Below, one piece after another: positions 44,503-56,480 of a stretch of 64,000 nt of DNA. The stretch comes from Diorhabda sublineata (taxonomy: Eukaryota > Arthropoda > Insecta > Coleoptera > Chrysomelidae), in assembly GCF_026230105.1 (NCBI RefSeq), contig NC_079481.1, forward strand, positions 16,943,042 to 17,007,041, given 5' to 3'. Within the stretch, counting starts at the first letter, position 1. Every line of letters starts with the position of its first letter. Both the position numbers and the translations under genes were made by a program. Under the pieces are notes generated by a model. That model did no database searches. It was given only the letters and a program-made list of their open reading frames with translations, and was not told the DNA's origin.

Positions 44503-44742
44503 TTAGAAGATAACTAAAATAAATACGATTGCTACTGATAATAAAATACCTATATGAAGTGGTAATGAAAACAGTAACATCTTAGCCTTAGAATTTTTTT
44601 GCCTTGTATCCAAATACCATTTAAGGAGATTAAAAACAATGTCCCATATCATTGGCAAACAGATGTATCTATTAATGTTAACATATAATGGTAAATTATA
44701 AACCATAAGATCATCATACCCCTTCGTAGAATTATAAACCAG
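44503..44742 (-). CDS. C-terminal exon of an unrecognised membrane protein
   Basis: An open frame of 79 codons plus stop follows a plausible acceptor (GAATAG before CTG). It encodes LVYNSTKGYDDLMVYNLPLY, NRYICLPMIWDIVFNLLKWY, a basic linker RQKNSKAK, and a final hydrophobic segment LPLHIGILLSVAIVFILVIF that looks like a membrane anchor. It may be the last exon of the gene at 49236-51171. The phase does not connect directly, so at least one exon would be missing between them. No family recognised. Confidence 0.45.
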   Translation of the reverse strand: MVYNSTKGYDDLMVYNLPLYVNINRYICLPMIWDIVFNLLKWYLDTRQKNSKAKMLLFSLPLHIGILLSVAIVFILVIF

Positions 44743-45109
44743 CTATTCTATTACCACTTAATATCACTTAATTTTGTTAAATGATAATGATCATTAGATA
44801 AAGTTTATCAATTAGAAAACAGCCAAACATACTCTATGACCTTAATTCTTCAAACAACAAGCTACATGTTGAAAATTACATTGTTGTCATAGTTTATCTT
44901 TCACTATTGCAAACAAATTCGATTATAGTCTCTTAAAATTGTTTATCTCTAAACTCTAATTGACTTGTGTATAATATATAATCTTATTACTTTAGATCCT
45001 TCATTGAGCTTCATATTATTTCATTAACTATTGGGTGACGACACTATTTTTTTATCTATGAGAGGAGTTTGACATTTGACACGAAACTACTAATATCCTT
45101 TTCTCCAAA

Positions 45110-48100
45110 GTCTTAGTGACAGCCCTGGAAATAATTTTTATTTTTTTACTTCAGGACCACCATGTTCCTTGCCTTTTCCAGCTACTTTACTCTTCCATAT
45201 TTGGAGGGACTTCTTTCTCTTCCTCTTGGCCTTCATCACTGCTGTGATAAATATGTGCACACCGTAGCAGTTGTCTTTTGCTAACAGTATTATACTCTTG
45301 ATATAGTTGAGCTCTAAAGCACATATCTTCGCAATCAAGCAAGCTCTCATTTGTTGCCAGCGGGAGCATTCGAACAAAGTGTGTTCTGCGGAGTAGCATT
45401 GAAAATATTCAGCTTACAAAGTTTCTTTTATCCTTTTCAAAACGCTGTAAACTAACCGTGGCTTATGAGAAACTGGGTGAAATAATAATTAGTGTCACTG
45501 TGATTTCACATGGTCCATTCCTCTACTCTAGAAATGAGATGTAGATGTAGTCAAGCGTTCTATACTTTCAGATGTCTGTACTGCCTCTATTCGCCTGTTC
45601 TTTTGGTACCTAAGGGCATCCGCCCATATTTCGGCTACATATAGCAAAATAGCTTATGTAGCAAGGTTACTAGAATAATAAAAAGGTTTGTGACAATAAC
45701 AAGATGCGCAGTAGACTTTTGAATGCGTTTACTGCGCTAATCATCTCAATAATAGTTTTTCCTTTACCTTGAAGCTCCAAGTTAACGATGTTTAAGTGCA
45801 TTGTGATGTCAGTCAAAAATGCCAAATCAGTCAGCCATTTTTCGTTTTTCAAAATCTGAGTGTCATCACCTCTTTCGTCTAGAAAAGCTGTTATTTCGGG
45901 CAATAATTCTTGAAACCTTTGTAGGAACTTTCCGCGACTCAACCACCTGACGTCTGTGTGAAGAACTAAATCAGTGTGTTCAGCTGACTCCCTATCTTCA
46001 AACTGCAACTGAAAGAGCCGCCGTTGCAAGCTACGTGCACGGATGGAATTCACAATTTTTGTTGCAATGCCCATAATTTCCTCCGTGTTTAAAACTTTGG
46101 AACACAAAACTTGTTGATGTATAATGCAATGGAATGAAAAAAATGAAGGGAATTCTTCATTAGCTCGACACAATGCCACAAAACCGTTTTTGTTTCCAGT
46201 CATTGCTGGTGCTCCATCGGTTGTAATGCACACTAATTTATATATTGGTAGCTCGTAGTTTTTTACAAAATTAAAGAAAACTTCATATATATGTTCGCCA
46301 CGGGTCTTCCCCTTCAGAGGAATGATTGTCAAAAATTCTTCCTTAGCCGACATGTCATTGAATACCATCCGAATAAAAATACACAGCTGGGCAGTGTCTG
46401 TCATATCGGTGGATTCGTCGAACTGTAAAGAAAAGTATGTACATTCCATGATATCATGTTTTAGTTTATCTGCGATGTCCTGACTCATGACTTCAATACG
46501 CCTTGTGACAGTGGGACGAGATAACTGAAGTTCTCTAATAGTAGACATGATTTCTGTTTTATTTTTAAAATCTCCAAATAAGGTCTCACCCGCTTCAATA
46601 AATGCTTCCTTCATCACCGATCCATCTTCGAATGGTTTCTTGTGTTTCGCCAATATATGAGATATTTTAAATGACGCGATCGTAGCAGCTTTTGATTGTT
46701 TGGCTGGTCTTGTGAACATGGTTTGTTCTTTTTTCAAACAAGATATAAAATCACTTACTTTTCGTTTTCTTAATTCACTCTGTGGCGGAAAATCCTTTTG
46801 ATAGTTTTTATGAACCGTTTTATGATGCTTCTCTAAGTTACCACGCTTAGGTATTGCAACTGACGCACGACAAATAACACAAATGCACTTATCCTTCACC
46901 ATACAAAAGAAAAATTCTTCCTCCCAATCCTTATTAAAATGATACGTTTTAGATTTCTTCACTGCACTCATTTTCCACTATTTAATAATAAACTTTGTAT
47001 CGACGTAGTATCGCTATCAAGTTACAATTCAGAATGACTCCAATTCATCCAGGCGCAACATTTATATCGGCGTGAAAGAAAGTCTCGAATGTTCCCGTCA
47101 AACACGCCGCCCGTAACTAGACAGTACAGTCTAGTCTAGAAACAACCCGGCTTTTCTTTGACAAGTGCCGCGCGTTCCTTTGATAAAGCCGCCTTTTGCG
47201 GCAAGCAGTGTTATTTTATTACGTAATACATTTTTGTAGTTTAGTTACCTACCTACTTATTAAAAATTTTTTTCTTCTCGAGATCTACTCAAAAAGCACT
47301 CGCGATCGACCGTTTGAGCACCCCTGGCATAAGCAATTTCCTCTTGGCCGGGAATGGACCTTCAACATTAGCCATAAGCCTGCACTGTTTTCACATTACC
47401 GCGGCTGCTTTATCCGTCTGTCTGTCGACATGGGCTCAGAGAGTCAGCTTGATGTTCAGCAATACTCCCAGGTACCTAATGGCTTCAGCTGGTTTTATTT
47501 GTTGGTCCCGTACTGTTATGGTGTTGTCTCTTTGGATTCGCTTAGTGCTGAGTAGAACAATCTTTTGAACTGCTAAAGACTGGGATCTTGATTAATTCCA
47601 ATCTATAGCATCTCAATCTATGGTTTAGCTTTTATTGGAGCATCTGTTGTCCGTTCTGTGATAACTACTTCTAGGTTTCTAGACCTTTATCGTATCGATT
47701 GCTAACCATCTGTTGGACTCAGTGTCTGAAGGATATCTTCCTATCTAGCGGAATTGAAAGCATTCCTTATAAGTAGAGTGACAGCCGTACACAGGGCTCT
47801 CGGGTAGTGAGTACCATTATCATTTCCGTTTCAGTTGCAAACGTTGATTTTCCCTTTTCCACTGTCGTAAAGAGAGACCACCTGCTTCGGTTATTGCCTC
47901 TTGCAATCTCCGCTTCTAGAGTAGCAATCCCCATGGGTCATTACCTAAGTTGTCACACGTCTCGTTCCAATCTTGAACATTCAGAAGCTTTGGTAAGCAG
48001 CCCCACTATTGCTACTTCCAATAATACTGCTTCTGCTCCTACTGCTTTAGTTTGCAGCCGTTCAAGGATAACCATGGTGTCAAAGATATGCTTGTCAACT

Positions 48101-49150
48101 CTGTATGTGTTCTAATGTGGTGGTAGATTTATCCGCCGCTCCTGGTATTTTTCGTCAATCTTGTAGTAGATGTAGGGTATGCCATATCTGGTAATGTTCC
48201 TTCATATCCTACTGTTCTATACGTTGACAACGCTCATTGACTGACTACGGTTAGCTGCTGCTTTGCTGTAATATCTAGCAGAAACTTGTCCAGGTCCTCA
48301 CACCCGCTGGTCTGATGGCCAATCCAAACATCGGTAACAACGTACCACCTTCGTCCATATGACGAGAGTAATGGTAGAGGAAGGCTCCAACTCCATCCTT
48401 AGGTCTTTTCATACATACGGATTTCCACGTTTGAGCCTGCTGGCTGGACCCTCTGTTTCAGTTTTCATAGAACTTTTGTGTATGACAAAAATCAGCTTAA
48501 TCACCAAAGCCTGTCTCCTTTTTCTGTACTTTGTTAGCAGTGATCTTTAGTACATCTCTGGGTCGCTTGTAATTTGCTTCTTGTATGGTCTCCGATTCTA
48601 CCTCAGCCACCGTCTTCTCCTTCAATAGTTCAGCCTTGCTGTCCTGCTTTGTCTTGGCGCCTCTCGTTTATTTTCGCGAGTTATTTTTTCTTGACAAGGC
48701 CTTCCTCTAAGTTTCTCTGTCCCGCTTGAGCCATCCGACGTCTTTACCGTTTCCATTTCTTGCTACTCTTCTTCTTTTCTTCCTTAGTGAGAAGCTATTT
48801 AGTAGGCTCTGATATATTTTCCTTCATATTTTGTTAGATGTTCTACTTTATTCCTGTGTGACAGTGCGTCACATGGATCCGCCATAGCTGTTAGTCCTAG
48901 TTTTATCACTTTGATTATGTTAGGCTGCTCCTTCGTCTCCGTAAACATGTCTTCAGGTGCTCCTCTTTTGTATTGCCTCTTGCCTCAAACTTCTCGAAGG
49001 GCTTATTCCGATGCCAAGCTGCCTCTCCTGCTTAATTCTTTGTTTTTTTGTAATTTGATTTAGTCATTTTCTGTCCCACGAGTAGCTGGGGTAATTCAAC
49101 GGTCGCCGCCGGGCAGAGCCCCGCTTGCTGGGGGAAAGTTAGGGTTCAAA
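45110..49150 (-). mobile_element. R1-type LINE, split by a hAT insertion
   Basis: The - strand 5' part (49150-47790) encodes ORF1-like sequence with a zinc-knuckle remnant (RCYRCLDW). 47580-47290 encodes an RT C-terminus: AEAIRYLGVLLN, DRQTDKAAAV, PFPAKRKLLMPGVL. The LINE resumes at about 45668 with PKYGRMPLG and ends with LFECSRWQQMRACLIA. That order and the HTLFECSRW terminus are typical of R1/Loa-type LINEs. The hAT gene lies in the gap (about 45670-47280). Most of ORF2 is missing. Confidence 0.7.
45670..46971 (-). CDS. hAT-family transposase (ZBED/GTF2IRD2-like), 3'-truncated
   Basis: An uninterrupted 433-codon frame, the longest in the window. Domains: BED-like zinc finger (Cys31, Cys34, His50, His54 in CVICRAS...EKHHKTVH); hAT catalytic region with Asp185 in LQFDESTD and Asp252 in CITTDGAPAMTG; the HCIIHQQ motif at 281-287; and the VRWLSRG motif at 341-347. 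The C-terminal dimerisation (hATC) part and the last catalytic acid are missing; the frame ends in a short unrelated tail. Full-length relatives are about 600 residues. The open frame suggests recent arrival, but the truncation makes an active enzyme unlikely. It is inserted in an R1-type LINE. Confidence 0.88.
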   Translation of the reverse strand: MSAVKKSKTYHFNKDWEEEFFFCMVKDKCICVICRASVAIPKRGNLEKHHKTVHKNYQKDFPPQSELRKRKVSDFISCLKKEQTMFTRPAKQSKAATIASFKISHILAKHKKPFEDGSVMKEAFIEAGETLFGDFKNKTEIMSTIRELQLSRPTVTRRIEVMSQDIADKLKHDIMECTYFSLQFDESTDMTDTAQLCIFIRMVFNDMSAKEEFLTIIPLKGKTRGEHIYEVFFNFVKNYELPIYKLVCITTDGAPAMTGNKNGFVALCRANEEFPSFFSFHCIIHQQVLCSKVLNTEEIMGIATKIVNSIRARSLQRRLFQLQFEDRESAEHTDLVLHTDVRWLSRGKFLQRFQELLPEITAFLDERGDDTQILKNEKWLTDLAFLTDITMHLNIVNLELQGKGKTIIEMISAVNAFKSLLRILLLSQTFLLF

Positions 49151-49235
49151 GTGGGTGTCCCTGGGAGAAGAGTCCGTATTCTCAAGACCAATCTGTGCCT
49201 TGGACATGCATCTCTCCATTTCATTTCCCTAATAC

Positions 49236-51171
49236 CAGCAAAGAATTGAAGGTGAAGGTCCTATTGGTAAGGATTCAATTATACTAGTCATTGATTCTAT
49301 TGACATTGGTCCTTTTACTAATTCTACATTCATATTGTACCAAAAAGATGTGTGAGACAGTGAGATATACATCACTGGGCCCTTTATCATTTTAAAAATG
49401 GAAAATTTTTTAAGCATCTGTTCTTTACCTTTGCTAATATTCCGATTCTGTTGTAATAATTATTTTCTTTGTAAGGTCGTTAATCACTGTTCCAATTAAT
49501 TATTTTGACACCACTGTATCATCATCTATACTACATATACCATTAAGGTTGCAGATAATAACATAAAGTTTCTTATAGACATCTTTATACTACCTATAAA
49601 GTAATGAAAACAAAGTTTCATAGAACTGATGATATTAAATCATTTGTTTATTCATAGATCCCTAATTTTAATAGGTCAGAGAATAAATACGTTAAAAATG
49701 CCACCACGAATCACAATAGAAAATAACAATAATTATTGACAAATTATATCTGTTAAATACAAGGTCTTCCTAATAACATATTGACAAAAACAGTTGATAT
49801 CAGCTACAAAGTTGAATATAATGTTTGCTAATATTGAAACTTGTTTTGAATATCCATTTTATTTCAATTTATGTATAAGCAGCCTATTCAATCTCTAAAC
49901 GATAAAAGTAACATAATAATGCAATAACAAAATGTACAATGCTGATGAGTAATTAGAATTATAGATTACCATCAACTTATTTGATAATTTCTTACATATA
50001 ATACTCTTAAGTTAATTTTATTGTTTTTTAATTATACATCTGGATTTACCTGACCCACTATTTTCCTGCTTAAAATTACAAATCCTCGGGTATGGATGGC
50101 ATATCACCTTGTAAGGATCTTTAGATTCTGTCTTGCTAGTGTCTACGTTCCTAAATAATCGACCCTGAAAGGAACGACTACATCAATCCCAAATTAGCTC
50201 CACCAGTTTCCTACTGAAAAAAAGGCTTTTGGATTGGTAAAACATGTTGCTGGAAAGACATAGTCTAGTAACACTAAGTCTAACAATAATATCTTACCTA
50301 TTTATACATTTTTACCAAATATAAAATCAAATACTTCTGAACTTGTAGGAATCTTTAAACTACGTAATATATTGGAAATTTTAAGAGATCACTGACCTGT
50401 CGGATTACCTCTGACAAAAGTGACAACATATTATACCCTGCCAGATTATCGTTGCGGAACACGTTTTCTATGAAGGTCATTTCTATTATGAATCTGCTAA
50501 GTATCGACAATCCAAAACAACTACAAAACACGCCTGATTTTAGAAACGACATACATTGCTCAAAATGATCCCTGTATTAATAATAAAAAGCTGATTTGAA
50601 TAAACTTAGTTCAATCTATTCATATCTTTTAGATTTTAACACAATATATTTAATACAAAATGCAACGTCTTTAGTAACCAACTAACATTTCCTATAAATT
50701 CCACTTCATTCATAAAGATTTAACCAAAATTTAATGTCATCTATAATCTAGCTTATAAAACATTTCAGTTTCATTCATAATCTAACCAATAAAAATTCTA
50801 AAATCATTTGTATAGCAACAAGAATCAACAAACTTCATATCATGTGCCATTTTGAATATTGATGTTTGAATTGTATGAATTTGATAATTGCTTACTTGTT
50901 GGAAAGGATTTTAGTCCTCTGTTCATCAATATAAAGTTTTTTTAAATCTGGTACAATCATAACTGAGAAAATTAATTTCTAAGATGTAAAATTTTGATAA
51001 TGTCTCTATCACAAAATTTTACGTAGAATGAAGATGCAATAATTGCATAAATATTAAGTATACTTAATAAATGCACGTTCTATTGAGCTACACAACACCT
51101 GTTGCTCTCGAAGCCAATGATATTTTAGAAGAAAGCGAACATTCACCAATCGACAAGACTTTCCTTTCTAT
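49236..51171 (-). CDS. Unrecognised host gene, five consecutive exons
   Basis: Exons in transcription order: 51171-51099, 50962-50896, 50571-50409, 50164-50050, 49428-49236. All have AG acceptors and GT donors, and all four internal junctions match in phase. The result is a continuous reading of about 203 residues. It includes VLSIGECSLSSKISLASRA, VPDLKKLYIDEQRTKILSNK, CFGLSILSRFIIEMTFIENV, NLAGYNMLSLLSE, VICHPYPRICNFKQENSGS and FWYNMNVELVKGPMSIESM. The chance of five short exons agreeing in phase and staying open is low, so I believe it is real. I do not recognise the family. 5' exons probably lie above 51171. The 3' continuation is beyond 49236, where a TE cluster interrupts the locus. Confidence 0.65.
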
Positions 51172-51904
51172 CTGTAACAACAGCTTATTATGGTTTCAAT
51201 CGACTCAGATTTACACACCGTAACTCTGTTGAATGATTGTGTAGTGCAAAAAAAGTAGTACGACGAAATGGTAATGTTTTACGAATTTTTCGAAAAAAAT
51301 ATGTATCGTAAATGATGTATGTTCGTATATATTCATGGATTGACGCCCAGTCTCTCTTCAATTCTTATTCGTAATGAATTTAAATAATTGGTTTTTATTT
51401 TAATTTAAATTGAAAGTCTTTGTGAAATTGTAAGATCAAGTATTTCACTGATAGAACGCCATTTGTCTCTCTAACAATTTTATAAATTTTACAAAAAACA
51501 TACAAAGCTTACATATTGAAAATAAGTGTAAATAGTTGGAAATTGGTTTACAATTTTTGTGACATCGATTGTCATCAATATAATTTATTGAAATAAATAT
51601 GCCGCAAGTAGTAAATAGTGTCAAAAAAGTCAATTTTTGCTTGTTATTCTAACAACTTTTATTGGAGTTGAATAATTTTAGAAAGTCCATGCTATTTTGT
51701 CTTTTACTCAGCTCACCCCACCGGAAATACCGCATGGGTCCCTAAATTTATATTCAAATTACATTTTATGAGCAAATTATATTTTTTGTAGAGCCCCTAG
51801 AATTATCTTTATGGATTCATGAACCCATGAGATATTATACACATTAGACTCCCATTAAATTCCTCTAAAGTTATTTATTTTGAATTATTTTGTCATCATA
51901 TACA
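51172..51904. other. No supported gene
   Basis: May contain upstream exons or intron of the - strand gene, but none could be supported. Confidence 0.4.
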
Positions 51905-52545
51905 GACTGTTTCACGACGAGTCAAAACTGTGTATATGGCAAAATACTGCTAGTAAAATCATGAACATTTCTACGTTTGGGTTTTCGGATGCGACCTTTT
52001 CATCTGAAATATTTTCAAAGATGGCCGATTTCCGGTTCTGCCGACTATAATATAATGTTTGCTAATGAAAACACTATTTTAAATAGAACACCCTGTATAT
52101 TAATACATTTTTGAAATTTACGTGAAATTTTAGTATACTTTTGTCTAAAAACTTTTTTCGAAAAATGCATACATTTTGAGTTATTAATTTTTTGTAAAAA
52201 ATTTGACTCTTATAAATTATTTTTTTACGAGGATACCCTTAAAGATATGAAAATGCTTCCTGTTCGGTTAAGATCAGACGTATTTGAAATTATATTGAAA
52301 AATTTTTCATTTTATACAGGGTGTGTATAAAAAGTGTTTAAAGTTTAACTTCATAAATATAAAATTTCTTTATTTTTTTAAATACCACCACCCGGTTTTT
52401 TCCATTTTAATGCATTCAGAGGTAAAAAAAAGGCAAACCGAAAGTCGGGCATCTTTGAAACTATTTTAGTTAAAAAGATCGTATTCGAAAATCCAAACGT
52501 AGAAATTTTCATGATTTTACTATAAGTATTTTGCCATATACAGAT
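51905..52545. repeat. Third, partial copy of the palindrome family
   Basis: Shares CACGACGAGTCAAAACTGTG, TTCTACGTTTGGGTTTTCGG, ACACCCTGTATATTAATAC and GGATACCCTTAAAGATATG with the arms of 18379-21163. It is itself bounded by inverted TTTGCCATATACA segments (51934 and 52533). Confidence 0.8.
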
Positions 52546-52739
52546 ACATATACATTATATTAGTATAGACGTTAGTATTGTGGTACGACAATGATTTGTT
52601 CCATAAACTTGGCCTTTGCGGTTCATTAGGCTCCCAATTTTTTGTATGTATGTATTTTTCAATGTGTTATGTATACTGCGTCCTAAAAGATCTATTGTGT
52701 AATATTTTTTTGCTCCGGAGCTCCGTAGTCTCTTACACT

Positions 52740-53150
52740 TCGACAGAATTGGATAAAGGTATCGTTCTATACGTAGCAGAATCTGCAGGTTGTATTCCCA
52801 TCTAAACCTACTGCTTCAGGTGTACATTGAGGCAAAAAGACTCTTGTTTATAATCACGAATTAGTTTTCCTTGGATAATACATTTCAGTACGTTTGTAGA
52901 TTATACCAGTAACTAATTTTTTTCCTATTTACCTCCTGTTGTCTGCTATTATATTTCCCTTCACTACAGTATATCCCAGAACCCAGTGAAAAGTAACCTT
53001 TTTTGTTTTTGCTTAGATTATTTATCTTGTTGAGACACTTCCAAAGTAGCTTGGATCTTAGAACATTGGAGAATTGGCTATCGGACAAGATAATAATCTT
53101 CCGTCTGGGATAATTCATTTCCAACTGAACTGGACACATTTTTCAATTGC
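52740..53150 (-). mobile_element. LINE RNase H domain fragment
   Basis: The - strand encodes CVQLEMNYPRRKIIILSDSQ-like sequence followed by LRSKLLWKCLNKINNLSKN, matching the RNase H domain (catalytic Asp in ILSDSQ) found in some LINE ORF2 proteins. Other domains absent. Confidence 0.65.
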
Positions 53151-53217
53151 AAATATTTCTGTATGAAAAATAGTTTTCATATGATTATAAGTCCGCACAT
53201 TCCTATTTTAATCCTGT

Positions 53218-53345
53218 CTACTGTTTCTGAATCGAACGCGATGCTTCTACCCTTGCACGCTTTTGGTCAACATAAAACTTCGGGGACTGACATAGAAACT
53301 GGCCTTCCCGATCGGTCATCATCTTCAGTGGAAAATTGAAAATTG
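53218..53345 (-). mobile_element. Mariner fragment (N-terminal)
   Basis: The - strand encodes MTDREGQFLCQSPKFYVDQK then RARVEASRSI, nearly identical to the mariner at 54530-55434, including the same internal deletion joining SPKF to VDQK. Confidence 0.8.
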
Positions 53346-53503
53346 ACTTAGGGGGGACAATTATTTCAAGCGCATGGAAAAATTTAGAAAACAATAAAGC
53401 CATATCCAATCATATACCGTATGTAATTGGATATAATTCACCATCCCTTTTGAGTTATTTGTAGCTCTGACTGACAAATACTATTTTCAACATAACTATA
53501 ACC

Positions 53504-55536
53504 CAGCGGCTCCCAAACTGTACACCGCGAGCTAGCGCCAGGGGCGCCGCTATTACCTACCAAAAAAAATTTGCGACTGTACGTATTTGTTATTGTAATC
53601 ATTTGCATTTGTGGAAAGCGCGGCGCGGACAGTGATAGAGCAATATGCTCGCGTCCTTCCGCTCGGTGCTGGCAGAGCGAGAAGACTACTAATCAGTTTT
53701 GCCAATGTAGTTTGGCAATTTTAGCCACTTATCAAGAAAAAATTATCCACCATTGGCAAACTTATTACTTTATTTCCGATACTCCGCCATTGAGGGGCTA
53801 GTATTGAAAATTGCGAGTGGCGAAATACGTCTAAAGCAATTTATATTTACAATTTCTTATATTTAGACTATGTTTTTTAATTTATATTTCTATTCACGAT
53901 TTTATTACAATTCTAATTAAAATACAGTTAATATTTATTTTGTAAATAAAGATTTAGAAAGAGATTGGTTTTTACTCAAAATTAAATATTACCCACGGCT
54001 ACCTACCCTTGGTGATTACCCACCGTTTTACCCGAACACCGTCACTGAAATCAAAATTTCAGTCCTAAATTTGAGTGGTATTGAAAACGAATTTCAGTGT
54101 TGAGCAAGAAGTCTTCGCGTGCTGTGAATTCGTATGCGAGTGTATAGAGCAAATCTAAACATTGGATGAGATATTCGAGTGACTCTATCAAAATTTACTC
54201 CCAGATGCAACATATAAAAGACAAATAGGCGCATCTCTCTCATTGAAATAAAAACATATGCACTTTCTGTATAATTTTTTTGCAAGTTGGCTTTTTATCT
54301 ATGTTCAGTTTTTTTAAAAAAAAGGAGTTGTGTTTTCTTAATGTTTGTTTCAACTAAATTTTTTGATAGTAAATCATGTATGTTGTTAAACGTTATTATT
54401 TGACCTCTGTAAGAACAAGGTAAACCTGGTAAACTTTGTCAGAAACTGAACAATCTGTGAGAAAAGTTTGAAATCCAGAATTGTGTGTTGTTATAAAAAT
54501 AGTAACAATCTTATTTAATATGTTATATGTAAGAATATATTGACAATTAACTATGAGAGAAATTGTGAAAATTGAAAAAATTGGAGTATCGAGCCATCAT
54601 CAAGTACCTGTATTTAAAAGGGTTAAGAGGTAAGCAGATTTACGAAGATATGCTTAACACCCTTGGTGATCAATGTCCTTTGTGTGCGACCGTGAAAAAT
54701 TGGACTGCAAACTTCAAAAGTGGTAAAGTTTCCATTGAAGATGATGACCGATCGGGAAGGCCAGTTTCTATGTCAGTCCCCGAAGTTTTATGTTGACCAA
54801 AAGCGTGCAAGGGTAGAAGCATCGCGTTTGATCCAGAAACAAAGCAACACTCTGGTTCTCCAAGACCTAAGAAGTTTCGTATCCAAAAATCTGCTGGAAA
54901 AGTTCTTGCTTCAGTTTTTTGGGATTGCCATGGAGTATCATGTTTGATTTTTTGGATAAGGGTAGAACAATAACTGGAGATTACTATTCGACATTACTGA
55001 TCACTCTACGGGAAAAAAATTAAAGAGAAAAGACGCGGAAATATATCCAAACGTGTTTTGTTTTTGCAGGACAACGCCCCGGCACACAAATCTCTCGTTA
55101 CCATGCAAAAAATTCGTGATTTAGTGTTTGAATTACTAGAACACCCCCCATATTTTGCAGATTTGGCTCAATCTGACTATCATCTTTTTCCTCAACTGAA
55201 AAAAAGTTTAAAAGGTCTTAAATATTCTTGCAACGAGGAGGTAATAAATGCTGTGGAGGTCTGGTTTGCAGAGCAAGAAGAAACATTTTTTTTTGAAAGG
55301 TTAAGAGACGTTGCAGGTTCGCTGTAATAAATGTATCCAATTAAGAGAAGAATATGTTGAGTATTAAAATATTTTGACATTGAAATTCTATTTGGTTCAG
55401 TAGTATACTAAGTATTTTTCAACATATCCTTATATAATGTAATGCAATACAAAATAATTAAATTATTCTAGGTGTGCCGCCAAGCCATGTTTATACTGAA
55501 AGGGAGTCGAGGGTTAAAAAAGTTTGGGAACCTCTG
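53504..55536. mobile_element. Non-autonomous hAT element with perfect 8-bp duplication
   Basis: It starts CAGCGGCTCCCAAACTG and ends CAAACTT-type inverted (AGTTTGGGAACCTCTG). It is flanked on both sides by CTATAACC (53496-53503 and 55537-55544), the 8-bp duplication expected for hAT. It has no hAT transposase; about 0.9 kb of its 2.03 kb is a nested mariner. Confidence 0.9.
54530..55434 (+). mobile_element. Mariner copy 3, nested in hAT element
   Basis: The left end AAGAATATATTG and right end CAACATATCCTT are inverted. The N-terminus is well kept (YLYLKGLRGKQIYEDMLNTL, DDDRSGRPVSMSVPE). A deletion then removes the first catalytic region (VDQKRARVEASR joins directly to QKQ and the KKFR block). 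The second and third catalytic regions are present (FLQDNAPAHKSL, then HPPYFADLAQSDYHLF with the last Asp). Non-functional. Confidence 0.87.
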
Positions 55537-55544
55537 CTATAACC

Positions 55545-56219
55545 TCCAATCATAGTCTCTAGTTTTAAATTTATAAAACAATTTGTGTTTGTATGGGTGA
55601 AACTTATTTTCATTAACTATTTAGGAATTACATCTAAGTTCGTTGCCTCACTTGAAACTGGTTTTCACATTTTTAATTGTTTTTATTTTCAACATATGCG
55701 TATATTTTTGTATTTTCTATATTTCTCATTATTGTTTTATATATATTTTTTCCTTAATGCCAGTTATTGGAAATTCCAGTTGTTCTTCTTCAATTTGTTC
55801 CCACAATTAACCGAATTTCTATTTGTTCTCCTAAAATCAATATCATCGGCATCTTCAATAGATTTTATTGTAATTTTCAAATATGTAATTGACGTTTAAT
55901 ATCAGATATGTAAAATTAAGGCAACTTGATTAAAAATGTATTTATGTTTGCATACAATTTTCAATATTATAAAAAAATTTCACACAACTATTAAATTTTT
56001 CGTATAGGACTGATACATTTTAGTATTATCAGTAATTTTTACATCATACGTAACTTTTTGTATCTAATGACTTTTCATATTATTGATATAATAAAAAAGT
56101 TTCACAATTGTTGCGAAAACATATAACATTGGTATACAATTGTTCACTAACAACAAACAAATTATCGTTTTAAAAAATTAATTTATAGTCCGCGATTCAT
56201 TTTTGCTTAGCAAATAATA
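55545..56219. other. No gene seen
   Basis: AT-rich; open frames here are low-complexity Phe/Tyr-rich runs. Confidence 0.45.
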
Positions 56220-56480
56220 AAATAGTTTACTTTTCTGCGTCAACCCACAAGACAGACAATCATCACAAGAAGTGAAGAAAGCTTATTTTCTTTATATCGA
56301 GGGCAAAATCATGACCAAGACAAGATAAGAAGCTCTATAAAATTTGCTAACCCTATGGTGTGGCGGAAATCTTCAAATAAATCATTCTGTCAGCCGTTAC
56401 CAATATCAACGTCTCCATTGAATTATAGAGATTCGAGTGATACTGAGGACGCACTCGAAACAGATGTAGCTGAAGACTAA
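56220..56480 (+). pseudogene. N-terminal fragment of the DCYFC-type repeat-encoded protein
   Basis: A frame reading IRSSIKFANPMVWRKSSNKS, ending after SSDTEDALETDVAED, resembles the N-terminal MVWRE region of the protein family at 8006-10860. The following cysteine region is deleted. Confidence 0.45.

Noticed and set aside
44503..49428. Direct splice of the exon at 49236-49428 to the exon at 44503-44742
   Set aside because: The donor phase (two bases) does not fit the acceptor phase (zero); an intervening exon would be needed.
53571..53801. Small Cys-containing open frame in the hAT element
   Set aside because: Lies in the terminal region of a non-autonomous transposon; no family similarity.
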